Part shown: one piece after another, positions 18,701 to 28,848 of the stretch
Layout: each line of letters starts with the position of its first letter
How positions within the stretch are numbered: position 1 is the stretch's first letter
NCBI GenBank assembly: GCA_905250885.1
Contig: CAJNOQ010001678.1
Location: 1-29,436 of the forward strand
DNA length: 29,436 nt
Direction of reading: 5' to 3'
Source of the DNA: Didymodactylos carnosus
Taxonomy: Eukaryota; Rotifera; Eurotatoria; Philodinida; Philodinidae
Translations under genes and position numbers: made by a program
Notes under the pieces: model-generated
What the model saw: the letters and a program-made list of their open reading frames with translations, nothing else
What the model was told of the DNA's origin: nothing
The model's database searches: none

Positions 18701-20385
18701 ACTATAGTCGTTATTTTTACTTCTCTTCTAGCTATATTCATTTCTCTATTTTTATGTCTTCTTTGAAATGACGGAAATATTAATAGAAAATAAAACGTCA
18801 GCATATCTTCAACAGGCAATAAACACGTGAAACGAGAGAATTTTTTTCCAACATTTCGCGCTTTTCTTTTTTTTAACAGCAAAAAAAATATTTTTCTCTC
18901 ATATTCCTCTTTTTTTTCCAAATTTTTATGGGTACCATTATTTTTTTTCTACTCGCTCTTTTTTTTTTCTTCTCTTTAGTTTTTGTATCATTTTTATTCT
19001 AAAACATATATACCCACGTAAGATGGCATAAGAATAGAACAAAAAAAAAAGAACATACACATTGAAGTAGCTAATCTCTGAAAACTCCAACACATCTCTC
19101 ATTGTGTCATTTAATACAAAGAATTGTGTCTGCACTTGAAACATGTAAGTTTTCTTAGATTATCAATATTGATGTTTTTGTTTTTACATAAAACATACCG
19201 TAAGTTTGAGTATTTTTTATTCTGTTAATGAGTGTTTTAGAAATGTTGATTATATATTTTTTTTCTTCCGCTGTTTCGCAAAATAATACTGCTTCTAATT
19301 ACTCTATGTTATATAGTTCGACGATCGGGTTGTTGTCGTCAAATTATTTAGAAAAAACTATTCATTTCTACTGATGACAAGAATTATTGCCGCTTATGTA
19401 TGTAAAGAGGAAAAACAATGAATTTATAAATAAAGATTGAGTATAAACGATTATATTGTTACAATAGTTTATCGCTCTCTTTATTGAACGATGTATATCC
19501 CACTTAAAAACTGAAGTTCATGATTGAGAAAAGTTTGGATCAATATTATATGTATAAAAAAAAATTTAGCTATAAAATTTGTATACTCTTCAAAAATTAA
19601 TGGGTAACGAGCAAAGAGGATGATATGAAAGCTGAAAAGAAAAAATAGAACAAAAAATATTTTTAATAATAAATAATTGTTATTAATTACTAACAGATTA
19701 TCTGTTTGTTTACGCATGTTAGTTGTGTTTCAATATTTCTACTAGATATGACTGTTCTTCTAAAAAAATCAAAAAATAAATTTCAATATTACTTTTTTGA
19801 CTTCAGGTTTGATCTAAAATTAACTAACCATCAAAAAAAGCTGAACACTTATTCAAGTTTAATACTGTTATAAAATGTGTTTATAAATATTTTCACCGTC
19901 CGAAGACGGTCATCAACTCATTGACAGTTAGTCGAAAGTTTGAAAAAAAAGTATATGTTCTATTTCGACACATAGAAATGTGGAGAGGGAGGGGGGAGGG
20001 AGCTCATTACCATTCTAAGATAATAGCGTGTGTAGCTTTTGATTCTGATATAGAAAGAAAAAAAAATAAGGTATTTCAGACACTTTCTGAGAGCTTAACA
20101 AAACAGTTTGTTTTTCAGTGAGTTTGATAGGACACTAAATATCCTATGTGCTATAAATAAATGTAAATATCCTATTGTCCAACGCGAATAATTTAAGGAA
20201 AAAAACTGGAAAAACCATTAAAAAAAACAAATCATTATTTGTTTTGTATTGCCTTAAGGTTAAATCCAAAAAATCAAAACTATATATAATTTGACAATTA
20301 TCACAATATCAGAAACAATAAAAAAAACATAGATCATTTATTTTCTAGAGTGCAAAAAATATTTATTAAATTTCGTTAATTGGAC
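15774..20385. other. Gene-free stretch upstream of Rab27
   Basis: This 4.6-kb stretch is AT-rich with many homopolymer runs. Apart from the inverted repeat at 17246-17331 and a purine-rich patch at 19980-20000 (GAGGGAGGGGGGAGGGAG) I see nothing that supports a gene. All open frames are short and composed mostly of Phe, Lys, Ile and Leu. The Rab27 promoter must lie in its right part but shows no diagnostic motif. Confidence 0.5.
17246..17331. repeat. Short inverted repeat, 86 bp
   Basis: GAGTTAGAATTGG at the left matches GAGTTAGAATCGG read from the right on the other strand; pairing continues with a few mismatches and one gap to TTCTGC/GCAGAA. The loop (GGAACACTCATTAACC and following) is GC-richer than its surroundings. 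It could be a decayed MITE or a structured transcript. Confidence 0.55.
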
Positions 20386-22093
20386 ATGGGAGATTCGATG
20401 ATTAACGGACTACCAACAATCGAATATGATTATTTAATTAAATTTTTAGCACTCGGAGATTCTGGTGTTGGTATGTATTACTTGTTCATCCAATTTTTGT
20501 TATATAACTTCTATTATAATTTGGATTTTATTTTTTTATTTTTTATCTAGGTAAAACAACCTTTCTCTATCAGTACACCGATAGTCAATTTAATCCAAAA
20601 TTTATCTCTACCGTTGGCATTGATTTCCGAGAAAAAAGAGTTGTCTACAAACCAAAAACATCACCAAATGCCAAGCCCTATAGAATACATTTACAATTGT
20701 GGGATACCGTATGTTTATTTTCTAAAATAGAATAAAATTATGTACGTTTTTAACAATTTTCTTGTCTTTTTATTTATTTTAGGCTGGGCAAGAACGGTAA
20801 ACAATATTTAAAACTAACCAATGACACTTTAGTTTTTACTTATGTCATTTTTATTTTTTTAGATTTCGTAGTTTAACAACGGCATTTTTTCGTGATGCAA
20901 TGGGTTTTATATTGATGTTTGATTTAACAAACGAAACATCTTTCTTAAACGTTCGTAATTGGTTAGATCAACTCCAAAGTCATGCCTATTGTGATGATCC
21001 AGACGTAATTTTGGTAGGAAATAAAGCTGATAGAGAAGATGCACGAATTGTGTCACAAACACGTGCAAAAGAATTAGCAGATAAATACAAGTTACCGTAC
21101 ATGGAAACATCAGCATTTACAGCACACAATGTTAAAGAAGCAATTGAAACATTGTTAGAACGAGTTATGCAACGAATGGAAAAAACTATTGGTATGCAAC
21201 AGTACTTGACTTAGATACAAGTATCAATTAATTTTTTAACACGATAGTCGATGCTTGCTGCTTCTATCTACTATTATCGAAACCAAAACACAAGAGCAGT
21301 AGCCGTTCTTTGAATAATTGTTGAACGAAATTGATGAAGACTCGCAGTTTTCGCTATCTGATAGCCAAGACTTAAGAGTATGTTTTCGGTAACAAAAAAT
21401 ATTTAGAAATTTCTTGTTTGCCAGGAGATTCAGCATAGTCGAAACTTATGTTTTCATGCATTGCTGAGATTCATTGACTGAAGTGAAAAGCAGTCCTAGG
21501 GCTCCCAGGAAAACCTTGTTCCCTGCGTAACCACGAGCGATGAAGCTCTCGCTTAGGTTCTGTTTTGTGGAGGACACTTTAGTCTATCTATTTATGAAAA
21601 AAAATCAATATATTACTATGTCGAATTTTTCAGTTAGGAAACGGTTTTCCAGAGATTTTCTTAAAACCGGTTTTTTGAAAAAATTTCTAAACATTTTCTC
21701 CTTACGAAAACATGCTCTTAAATTTTGGCTATTGAATAGCGAAAACCGCAAGTCTTCATCTACTTTCGTTCAACAGTTATTCAAAGAACGGCTATTGCTC
21801 TTGTTGTTTCAATAATAGTAGATAGATGCAGCAAGCATTGATTATCATATTTAAAAAAAACTGGGGCCTGTTTCTTAAAAAAACTTAAGTAGAAAATCTG
21901 ACTTAAGTCAAACTTAAGTCCAAAAAAGTCTTTGTCTTTTTTAACTTAAGTAAGATTTTCTACTTAAGTTTTTTTAAGAAACAGGCCCCTTGTTATTATA
22001 ATAAACGTGTTGATTTATTTAGATAAATCTATATTTCCAGTTCGTCAACCACCGCAACCACAACCTGAAGACAATGAAAATTGCTCTTGTTAA
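20386..22093 (+). CDS. RAB27: Rab27 small GTPase, 5 coding exons
   Basis: Exons: 20386-20470, 20551-20708, 20783-20796, 20863-21191 and 22023-22093, giving 218 residues (human RAB27A has 221). All introns are GT-AG; the third exon is only 14 bp and encodes the AGQE part of the switch II motif. Landmarks: P-loop GDSGVGKT (24-31), switch I ending at Thr49 ([15 protein letters not shown]), WDTAGQE (79-85), [27 protein letters not shown] (139-142), ETSA (167-170) and a C-terminal CSC for double geranylgeranylation. [12 protein letters not shown], the long insert before RIHLQLWDT and SHAYC are characteristic of Rab27 rather than Rab3 or Rab8. In animals Rab27 tethers secretory granules and lysosome-related organelles through Slp/Slac2 effectors. 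The start ATG directly precedes the family's usual N-terminal region. Intron 4 (831 bp) is swollen by two insertions. Confidence 0.95.
21243..21846. mobile_element. 604-bp inverted-repeat element in Rab27 intron 4
   Basis: The arms run about 180 bp and are diverged: ATGCTTGCTGCTTCTATCTA at the left against ATGCTTGCTGCATCTATCTA read from the right. Further paired blocks are AGCCGTTCTTTGAATAA, GTTGAACGAAA and ATGTTTTCG. The 240-bp interior has no transposase. A 91-codon plus-strand frame here is only the translation of the right arm. No clear target duplication. Confidence 0.75.
21863..21989. mobile_element. 127-bp MITE with near-perfect inverted repeats in Rab27 intron 4
   Basis: The outer 46 bp of each end are inverted copies with a single mismatch, beginning GGGGCCTGTTTCTTAAAAAA. 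The palindrome ACTTAAGT occurs five times. The near identity of the arms suggests a young insertion. It lies 16 bp after the end of the 21243-21846 element. No ORF; target duplication uncertain. Confidence 0.8.
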
Positions 22094-22108
22094 AATAATG
22101 ATCACTCA

Positions 22109-22146
22109 TGTGTGTGTGTCTGTGTGTGTGCGTGCGTGTGTGTGTG
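22109..22146. repeat. TG-rich microsatellite in the Rab27 3' UTR
   Basis: About 19 dinucleotide units, mostly TG with a few CG and CTG interruptions, starting 16 bp after the Rab27 stop codon. Confidence 0.85.
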
Positions 22147-22883
22147 CCTTTTTCTTTATAACGTGAATATAATCGTTACGAATCACAATAATTTTCGTGA
22201 CACCGTTGAACAAAACTTTTTAGTTCTTTAAATATAATATTTGTTATAACACTATCGATATACTTTATTTATTTATTTTTCTTGTAAACTTTATTTAGGT
22301 GACATATTTTTATCAGATATTCTTCCTCTATTGCTATATGCGATTTACAGTCTAAGTTTGAGTCAAGATTTTTCTCTCCAGCATTAATTATCCTTTCTGA
22401 TTCATCACTTCTCTACTACAAACTATTAGTTTGATTACAGTGACACTACTACCTTATAATCCCTAAAATTGTCACTATTTTTGATCTTGATATTATTTAA
22501 GTTATGCAATTTTATTAGAAGGCTAAGTAAATTGACCTGTCATGTCATCAATCATATTCTAAGACAATTCATTGTCTATATCGTGTTTTAACAGTTGTCA
22601 ATTATTAAGGTATTACTGGAGAAAAAAAATCTTAGTTCATCAAACTTAATGTATGTAATTAAGCATTTTTTATCGTATATTAATAATCTTCACGTTTCTT
22701 CACATTTATCTTGACGGCAACATGTTATAACAGTGACTAACTCGGATTTTTTTGACGCTATTTTTCTTAGCATCTTAGCGTAGTTTTTTTCTTCTTACTA
22801 ATATTGATCCTATATTTTTTGAATCTCGCGAAACTTTTTCATTGTCTTTGTTTTGTATTTTTAAATTGTGATACACCTAGAAT

Positions 22884-22889
22884 ATTAAA
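22884..22889 (+). terminator. Possible poly(A) signal of Rab27
   Basis: ATTAAA followed by a T- and GT-rich stretch (TTGTTTCATTTTGTC, then TTGTTGGTTGTTG). It would give a 3' UTR of about 0.8 kb. No AATAAA lies nearer to the stop codon. The stretch 22094-23244 holds no other feature that I can support. Confidence 0.35.
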
Positions 22890-23244
22890 GACTAAAAATT
22901 GTTTCATTTTGTCTATGTTCATTGTTGGTTGTTGTTAATGAAAAGTAAATTCTATTTTATTTTTATTTATTAATTAAAGCAAATCAAAAATTTTCATATT
23001 GTGCACCTTATTTTTATATATTCATTTAAATGAATGTAAATTGTCGTATAAATGTCAAATGTCTAGAGTTTTGTTCATTGAGAGAACATGATTATACATT
23101 AAAAAATAAGGTTTTTTTTTTGCACCATTGTATAAATATGTATAAAAGAAATACATAGAGATATAGTTCATGAACTTCCAAAAATGTCTCCATAAATAAA
23201 ATATATATTTTCGAGAAAAATAGAATATATTTTTTCGTTTCATT

Positions 23245-23842
23245 TTCTAATATATTAAAATTAATTTGTTTACATGTATCTTCTTCATTGTAGTTGTTGA
23301 TAGCTGAAGTGTGGTGATATTGTACTGTTAGTTTCTTGTCTGATTTGTTTCCACTCTTAGGTTTCATCATTAGAAGGATGAGATACAACGGATAAAGGAA
23401 ATAGTGTAGACGATCCATATTTGATTGTATCTCGTATATTTTCAAGTGAATTACCATAAACTAAATTAATGCCAACGTAGATCAGACTCAAGTTTTTACT
23501 ATTAAATACAATTGTTTGTGTAAATTTGTTTGTAACTCAAGCAGAAGAATTATCGACACTATGTTCTTCATCATAGAAAGCAGTGAATGAGTAGGGTAAA
23601 ATACATTTTGATCGTAAATTGGATACGCAACAACTCAGTTGGTTCTCTATAAAACATAATTTCAATGTGGTTTACATATCTGATTGTCATTTTGAAATTT
23701 TATATTTACATTTGATTGTTCTTTATCGGAAAGTAATTATTCTGAACAATCTTGATATTGTGTGTAAAAGATTTCTCCTAATGTATTGGTAGTCATTTCA
23801 GACTATTATCGATTCCAATGAGAATAGCCTGATCTAAATCTA
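23245..23842 (-). pseudogene. Minus-strand coding-like fragments, probably a decayed gene
   Basis: After a good acceptor-like site (TTTTTTGTTTTAG, ending at 23840) one frame reads LDQAILIGIDNSLK and stops; a neighbouring frame reads MTTNTLGEIFYTQYQDCSE (23796-23740), stops at 23739, and continues with LLSDKEQSNVNIKFQNDNQ. Further on, SFTAFYDEEHSVDNSSA ends at 23537, another frame gives NSLENIRDTIKYGSS with a stop near 23370, and a last one gives KPKSGNKSDKKLTVQ. Each piece looks like protein, but they lie in different frames with no GT-AG introns between most of them. A pseudogene or a badly assembled gene explains this better than a working one. Family not recognised. Confidence 0.3.
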
Positions 23843-24189
23843 AAACAAAAAACGTAATATAGTAGTTCACTTTTATTTCATTTTATGATATAATAATCTA
23901 AGTAACTTATACATTTCTCGAATAGTAAACCAGTAAATTTAAAAACGAAGCTTTTATCAATAAGATGATTCGCTATCTGTCATAGCTTGCAAAATTATGT
24001 ATATCACGAGATCGAAACGTTACCTCTTTTTTTCACACTAGATCACAATTGAATTTGAAGTAGTTCCATCATGCAAATTAAAAAAATGTAACGCTGTAAA
24101 CTCAGCACTATAGTTATTTCAAACACGATCTATTGTCATCACACAGAACCCGCTGATATGGTTATTTTTTTCCACTCTGAAGCCAGAAT

Positions 24190-24195
24190 TTTATT
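24190..24195 (-). terminator. Poly(A) signal for the minus-strand remnant
   Basis: AATAAA on the minus strand directly after the stop codon at 24200-24198. Its position supports this being a real, or once real, 3' end. Confidence 0.4.
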
Positions 24196-24197
24196 GT

Positions 24198-24960
24198 TCA
24201 CAAAAATTTCGGTCGAATCCAAGATGGTTGTTCGGTCTTTCGTTTTATGGGTAGATGCTGCTGTTCTTTATATGCTTTATCTATAGCACGCACTTGCTTT
24301 TTGTGTTCTGCTCGGTATATATGTGTGGGCTCGCATATTTCTCATACGAATCTTCAGGAATGGCGCAAAGACAAATAAGTGAGGAAGATGCACCACTAAA
24401 CCATAAGCAGAGACAGTATGGGATTCGAAAAAATTTTCTTCACAGATGGTGTTACAAATGTAAAAAGTTTTTTCTAAAGGCGAAAAATAATACTTTTTAA
24501 AATAGTAGGAGAGTGCACATCATTCTGTCGCGTCATTCGTTGCTCAATTCGTCTACTCTAAGGACGCATTTGTTGATGTTTCGATCCGTGTATACGTATA
24601 CAATTGCGTTCATTTTCAGTCTGTATTGTAATTTCTGATGCATTCTGACAGAGTCTCATTTTTTTCATACCAATTTTCTCTGATATTTCTCGTTCTATCA
24701 TCTTTATTGTTATGGTATGCGGTAATCAATTTCATTCAGATCGTATCTTCTCAAAAGAGATACAAATCCATCATAATTGGCTTTGTAAGATCAAACAACA
24801 TCCAAAGTGAGTGTGAGTTTTCGGTAATATGTATTAATTAAAAAATATCTCTTTTGAGATGTAACTCATTCAGATCCCATCCAGTGCTTCATCGTTTTGA
24901 ATCGTCGATGATTTTTAAGAAACAATCATGGAGTATCGTGCGCATTTCTGACGCATTATT
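24198..24960 (-). pseudogene. Minus-strand gene remnant with an intact-looking last exon
   Basis: The segment 24341-24198 is open for 47 codons to TGA and reads AEHKKQVRAIDKAYKEQQ, then PIKRKTEQPSWIRPKFL; an AATAAA lies 2 bases beyond the stop. Upstream on the same strand, protein-like pieces occur in shifting frames: ANYDGFVSLLRRYDLNE, then one frame over DDRTRNIRENWYEKNETL (about 24800-24640), then RRIEQRMTRQNDVHSPT (about 24560-24500). Stops and frameshifts separate them. The last exon may be real and belong to a gene I cannot reconstruct, or the whole may be a pseudogene. Family not recognised. Confidence 0.35.
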
Positions 24961-25583
24961 GTCTCTAAACATCTGAGTTGATTGAATATTTACAAAATTG
25001 ATGTTTTTCATATTATTAGTTGTAATGCATTTGATCTATCCTATGTTGTTTTGAAAAAATAGTGATAATCATTATATATTATTAACATAATTTTTTCAAA
25101 ATGAAAATTATGATGCTATCATTCTTAGTGAACAAAACAAACTCATTTTGTTTTCTCTGAATACATGATATTGGTTATCTTTTTAAAAGATACATGTTAT
25201 TGTTGATGATATTATTATTAGTGTTACACACCTTCAGACACAACGATGAATCTATTTATAATGTCGTCTCTTAGGACTGGAAAAACAATAGAGCATATTG
25301 GACGATTTCTCTTGGGATTATGAATGAAGAACTGTTTTCATTGAAAAATCCAACGCAATACTCATAAATATTCTTTACAATCACTTATTATAATTATGTA
25401 TCGTATGTATCGGATCTAGTCGTTTTCCTAAAGTTCTAAGATCTAATTTTTAATATTTATGAATGGTAATCTTTATATTCTTATCAATTTGAACAAAATA
25501 TATTTTTTTAAATTTATTACAATTCTCCCTCTAGAAGTTCAAGATTTTTGAACCCATAATGAACATAAGTTGAACATGAGATC

Positions 25584-26106
25584 GTAATATTAAAACTAAC
25601 TGAATGCGATGTGGCTGAAAAAATCCATTGTTATCTGCCGATACACTTTCAATTTTGGTTCGTAAACGCAGCGAGATTTGATTTACTACGTACTATTAAT
25701 TTTATTAATTGTCACATAGATTTTCATCATGTGAATCGTTGGATAAGTCAGTTCTATCTTTTCTCGATCACTATAAGAGGAGCCAACGTCAGAATACAAT
25801 GCTCATACTCATTCAGATTGAGCGATAAATACAAAAATCTTCACTATTGCCAAAGAGTATCGCAAAACGCTAGTCTTCTCTAAAGGACGCACAACGGTCT
25901 CTGTAAGTAAATGGCCCAATATGATTTTGAGAGTAAATCGTCTAGGATTATCAGAAATGCTTCATACTTCACTGTATAACCTGTTTAAACTTTCAAAATT
26001 CCTTCTGAAAACGTTAGAGAGAAATCTCTTACAATTACTCATTACTGACCTAACCAATGGCATTCATCCTCTAAGCTTTTCGCATGATTTTCAGAGTCTT
26101 AACTGA
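25584..26106 (+). other. Two consecutive open frames, doubtful coding
   Basis: A frame ending at 25883 is open for about 100 codons (TECDVAEKIHCYLPIHFQFW at its start) and another at 25921-26106 is Leu-rich with a spacing that recalls leucine-rich repeats (RVNRLGLSEML, LKTLERNLLQLLITDL). They are in different frames and have no good start or splice context. They might be a diverged repeat-protein pseudogene. The stretches 24961-25583 and 26107-26333 show nothing that I can support. Confidence 0.2.
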
Positions 26107-26333
26107 ACTTTAAATGTAGAAAGATAAGGAAATTTTCTATGCTTCAAAATGAGCTATGAACAAGCTTTTCAATAATACGATCATGTAAAACCATTTGCGA
26201 AATGTTGAACCTAGATATTAGTTTTCGTATTTGTACAACATAGGTATCTGTGTCAGATATTCATTACCCTTTACAAATAACTTTTTATCCTGTCTCGCAG
26301 CTATAGCTCGAGCCGAAGTTAAGCTTTTAGTAT

Positions 26334-26647
26334 CAGCGATGGGCTAGTACGAGTATACTCGAGTACAAAATTCCTAGTACTCGTACTCATACTCGTACTG
26401 GTGACTTTTTTTAACGAGTATTCCAGAAAACATTTGAGTACTTCCCAAAAAACTGGTGCCTTTTTTTTATTATTTACCTATCAAAAAATCATTTTTTTTT
26501 GGAATCACCGGCTTCTTTAGAAAAATTTTATACTCGAGTAATACCCGACTACTTTTCAGAAAATACTCTTACTCCTACTCGACCCTCAGTACTCGACCCT
26601 CAGTACTCGTACTCGTACTCAGAAATCCGTGTACTCGCTCATCTCTG
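26334..26647. mobile_element. hAT-like MITE with perfect 8-bp target duplication, 314 bp
   Basis: The termini are CAGCGATGGGCTAGTAC and, inverted from the right, CAGAGATGAGCGAGTAC. TTTAGTAT is repeated exactly on both sides (26326-26333 and 26648-26655). CAG-N-G ends with an 8-bp duplication fit hAT elements. The arms are packed with GTACTC/GAGTAC units in both orientations, which act as long subterminal repeats. No transposase. Confidence 0.85.
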
Positions 26648-27120
26648 TTTAGTATAGCCGATCTTTGAAAAACCCACCAAGATAAATTTTAGAACCCACA
26701 CTTTTCTATCAGCGGTTCATCCGATCAATGTGGTTCCTTTACACTTCATGTTCAATCTATTGTGTAGATGTGCCTTTTCGGCAGACAAAAATTTAACTGA
26801 TCTGTTGTTGAGATATTTTGGGAAAAGTCGATTTTTTCCTTATTTTTAAAACTCTTTTTATAGTATGACTCTTACGCGCATAATAGATAGTTAAATGAAG
26901 ATAGACTGAGAAGCATCAACCAGAAGCTTGTATGATTCATAACACAATGAATTACTAGACTGCTATGTAGAAATTGTTTCGAGTTTCTATTGTGCTAAAG
27001 GAATTAAATATAAAGTTCTAGTATTATGAAAATAATTTGAAGGACTGATTCATTTAAATTTAACAGAATGTTACTGCTATATTTTTTAAGTATTGGTTTC
27101 CCATAGAGTGTAGATTAAGA

Positions 27121-27317
27121 ATGCCATCAAAACAGCAACGTAAAAAAATGCTTAATTATAAGAGAAAGAAAAAATTCTGTAATTCTACCAATAGTACGTT
27201 AATTTCTTGTATGTCTAATAACAAAACGAAAACTTTTCTTGTTCAATTTGTAAATTTCTCAAAAATACTATTCTTTATTAGAATCCTACTCAATACAGTT
27301 TGATCAATCACTCTTAA
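27121..27317 (+). CDS. Possible 5' exons of a small basic protein
   Basis: An ATG at 27121 starts MPSKQQRKKMLNYKRKKK, a plausible N-terminus. A GT-AG intron of 88 bp (27194-27281; donor GTACGT, acceptor TTTATTAG) would join codon 24 to a short second exon continuing KSYSIQFDQSL. That exon is interrupted at the TTAA where the 27318-28074 element is inserted; beyond the element the frame would meet a TAA almost at once. It may be an old gene start, or chance. The stretch 26656-27120 shows no feature. Confidence 0.25.
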
Positions 27318-28074
27318 CCCTTTACCCCCTTGGTCACTGGAGTGACCATTTGTAGATTGATGGCAAAAAATTAAGAAAGCATGGATTCAAAAACTTTGTG
27401 GAGATGTCTCGTAGCGAATTCCATAAGCTATCGATTGGTAAAAAGAGTGTTTTATTTCGTTGGTTTGTCTCCGAAAAAGATGAATTACAAAATCGATAAC
27501 TTTTGAAAAATCATAAAAAATTAAATTTTTTTTGAAAATATTTTTCTACTAACAGGCAAGATACATCTTGATAACTTGATAAAATCAAAACTATACTCAA
27601 TTGATCAATTTTTGTAACCACTGTAGTTTTCCAGCACCTAGAACTTGCGAATAGAATTTTGTTCAAATTACGTAGAATGATAGAGCAAATAATTCTCTAC
27701 AAAGTGGGATGTCCCCGAGCTCTCTACGACGTTTTTTGGTCGAACTATATCAAATTTACGAAAGCCCAAAATAGGACTTTTTCAAGTCATTCCCCCAAGG
27801 GGGAAACACCGTACTCCGTACTCCGCCACTCCGCGGAGTGAACTTTCACTCCGGTTCACTCCGGTTCACTCCGGAGCNTACGAAAGCCCAAAATAGGACT
27901 TTTTCAAGTCATTCCCCCCCCCCAATGGTGACTGGTGTGCCCAAACTACTCTGCACAAACGAGAGTGCGTCTGACCGATCTGTCCATACTATTGCTATAT
28001 TGGAGACACCAATACTCTATTCCAGTAGTTGTTTCATCAGTGGCTCTTCTGGAACCGCTGTGGGGGTTAAAGGA
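27318..28074. mobile_element. piggyBac-like non-autonomous element with TTAA target sites
   Basis: TTAA lies directly outside both ends (27314-27317 and 28075-28078). The termini are CCCTTTACCCCC and, inverted, TCCTTTAACCCCC. A TTAA target and CCCTTT-type ends are those of piggyBac transposons. No transposase DDD frame is visible; the longest frames are short and one contains the assembly N. The middle holds GC-rich CACTCCGG and ACTCCGTACTCCG repeats. Because of the N, the true length is uncertain. Confidence 0.65.
27757..27918. repeat. Exact 40-bp duplication flanking an assembly N
   Basis: The 40 bases beginning TACGAAAGCCCAAAATAGGA occur at 27757-27796 and again at 27879-27918, the second copy starting right after the single N at 27878. 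Between them are 81 bp that include three copies of TTCACTCCGG. This looks like two overlapping contig ends placed side by side, though a true tandem duplication is possible. Confidence 0.75.
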
Positions 28075-28192
28075 TTAAACTAAAGCACTACTTGAATTCA
28101 TGAGACAGGGACCGATCTGCCAAGGTCTTGTTTCTGTCAGAAGCATATCAGGGTAGCACTGGTATCGTCATCTTTAAAGTCTGTATATTCAG

Positions 28193-28348
28193 GTCTACAA
28201 TCCTCTCCTCACATATCAGACGGAAACTGATGATCTCTCCCTGGATCGCACAGACGTCGATGGATCGAAGGTGAATGGAGAAACACCAGCAGTCAACGGT
28301 GTTGAAGCGAGTTCAGAGGAAGCAAAAAGAGATGAAAAGATAATTTAA
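28193..28348 (+). CDS. Terminal exon-like segment of an unidentified gene
   Basis: After a possible acceptor (GTATATTCAG, ending 28192) the frame is open for 51 codons to TAA 28346-28348: VYNPLLTYQTETDDLSL near the start and AVNGVEASSEEAKRDEKII at the end. The composition is acidic and polar, like a cytoplasmic tail, and the GC content and codon choice are clearly higher than in the AMPK and Rab27 exons. The frame also stays open 5 codons upstream of the acceptor. No upstream exon is found; the piggyBac-like element lies 115 bp away. Family not recognised. Confidence 0.4.
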   Translation, partial: VYNPLLTYQTETDDLSLDRTDVDGSKVNGETPAVNGVEASSEEAKRDEKII

Positions 28349-28617
28349 GGACAAGGTTCTGTAAAGAGTTTTCAGCTAACTCTTAGTCTTCTCTCGTATT
28401 TTTGATATACTCCAGAAATATGTTTTTTTCAGCTTGAAGAATACATATTTCTTTTTGATACATATTTTCTTTTTGATTTTTTGCCAAAGAGTTTTCGAAA
28501 AGTTTCAAATCTCACACTTTTTTGCTTGACCAAAGTGCGTTTGTGAAGCGTGACTATCAAATATTTAATAGAAGACTAAATATTATAGAAGAATTGTATA
28601 GGCCACCACAGCCGTAG

Positions 28618-28802
28618 ATGAAAAAGAATGTCTCCTTTTTCAAGCGCAAACAACGTGAGACGGAAATGCGCGAAATGTTGCGCGACGAATTCATGATCCA
28701 ACTACAAAAGTTTCTCAATCAAATTGGTCTCACACTTCGCCAGCTCGAAGGCGAAGTTCATCTCGAACTACCTCCAACACTGGACGTGTCCAAGATTGTC
28801 AG
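28618..28802 (+). CDS. Internal exon-like segment, possibly dynein heavy-chain tail
   Basis: Between an acceptor (CCACAGCCGTAG, ending 28617) and a donor (CAG|GTCAAA at 28803) lies a 185-bp open segment reading KRKQRETEMREMLRDEF, then QLQKFLNQIGLTLRQLEGEV and HLELPPTLDVSKIV. It is strongly helical, with GC-richer codons than the clear genes here. The 'TLRQLEGEVHLELP' pattern reminds me of the N-terminal tail of axonemal dynein heavy chains, but I could not verify this and treat it as a suggestion. It may share a gene with 28193-28348, although the stop codon there argues against direct joining. Without the donor, the frame ends at 28845. Confidence 0.4.
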
Positions 28803-28848
28803 GTCAAATAAGGAAGTGGTGTATTATCTATCTACCCCATATTAAAAA

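Noticed and set aside
18685-19717. Minus-strand ORFs rich in Phe, Lys and Leu
   Set aside because: Composition follows the A/T runs; no conserved motif or splice context.
20907-21116. Minus-strand ORF over Rab27 exon 4
   Set aside because: It is a shadow of the GTPase exon.
21540-21815. 91-codon ORF in Rab27 intron 4
   Set aside because: It is the translation of the right arm of an inverted-repeat element.
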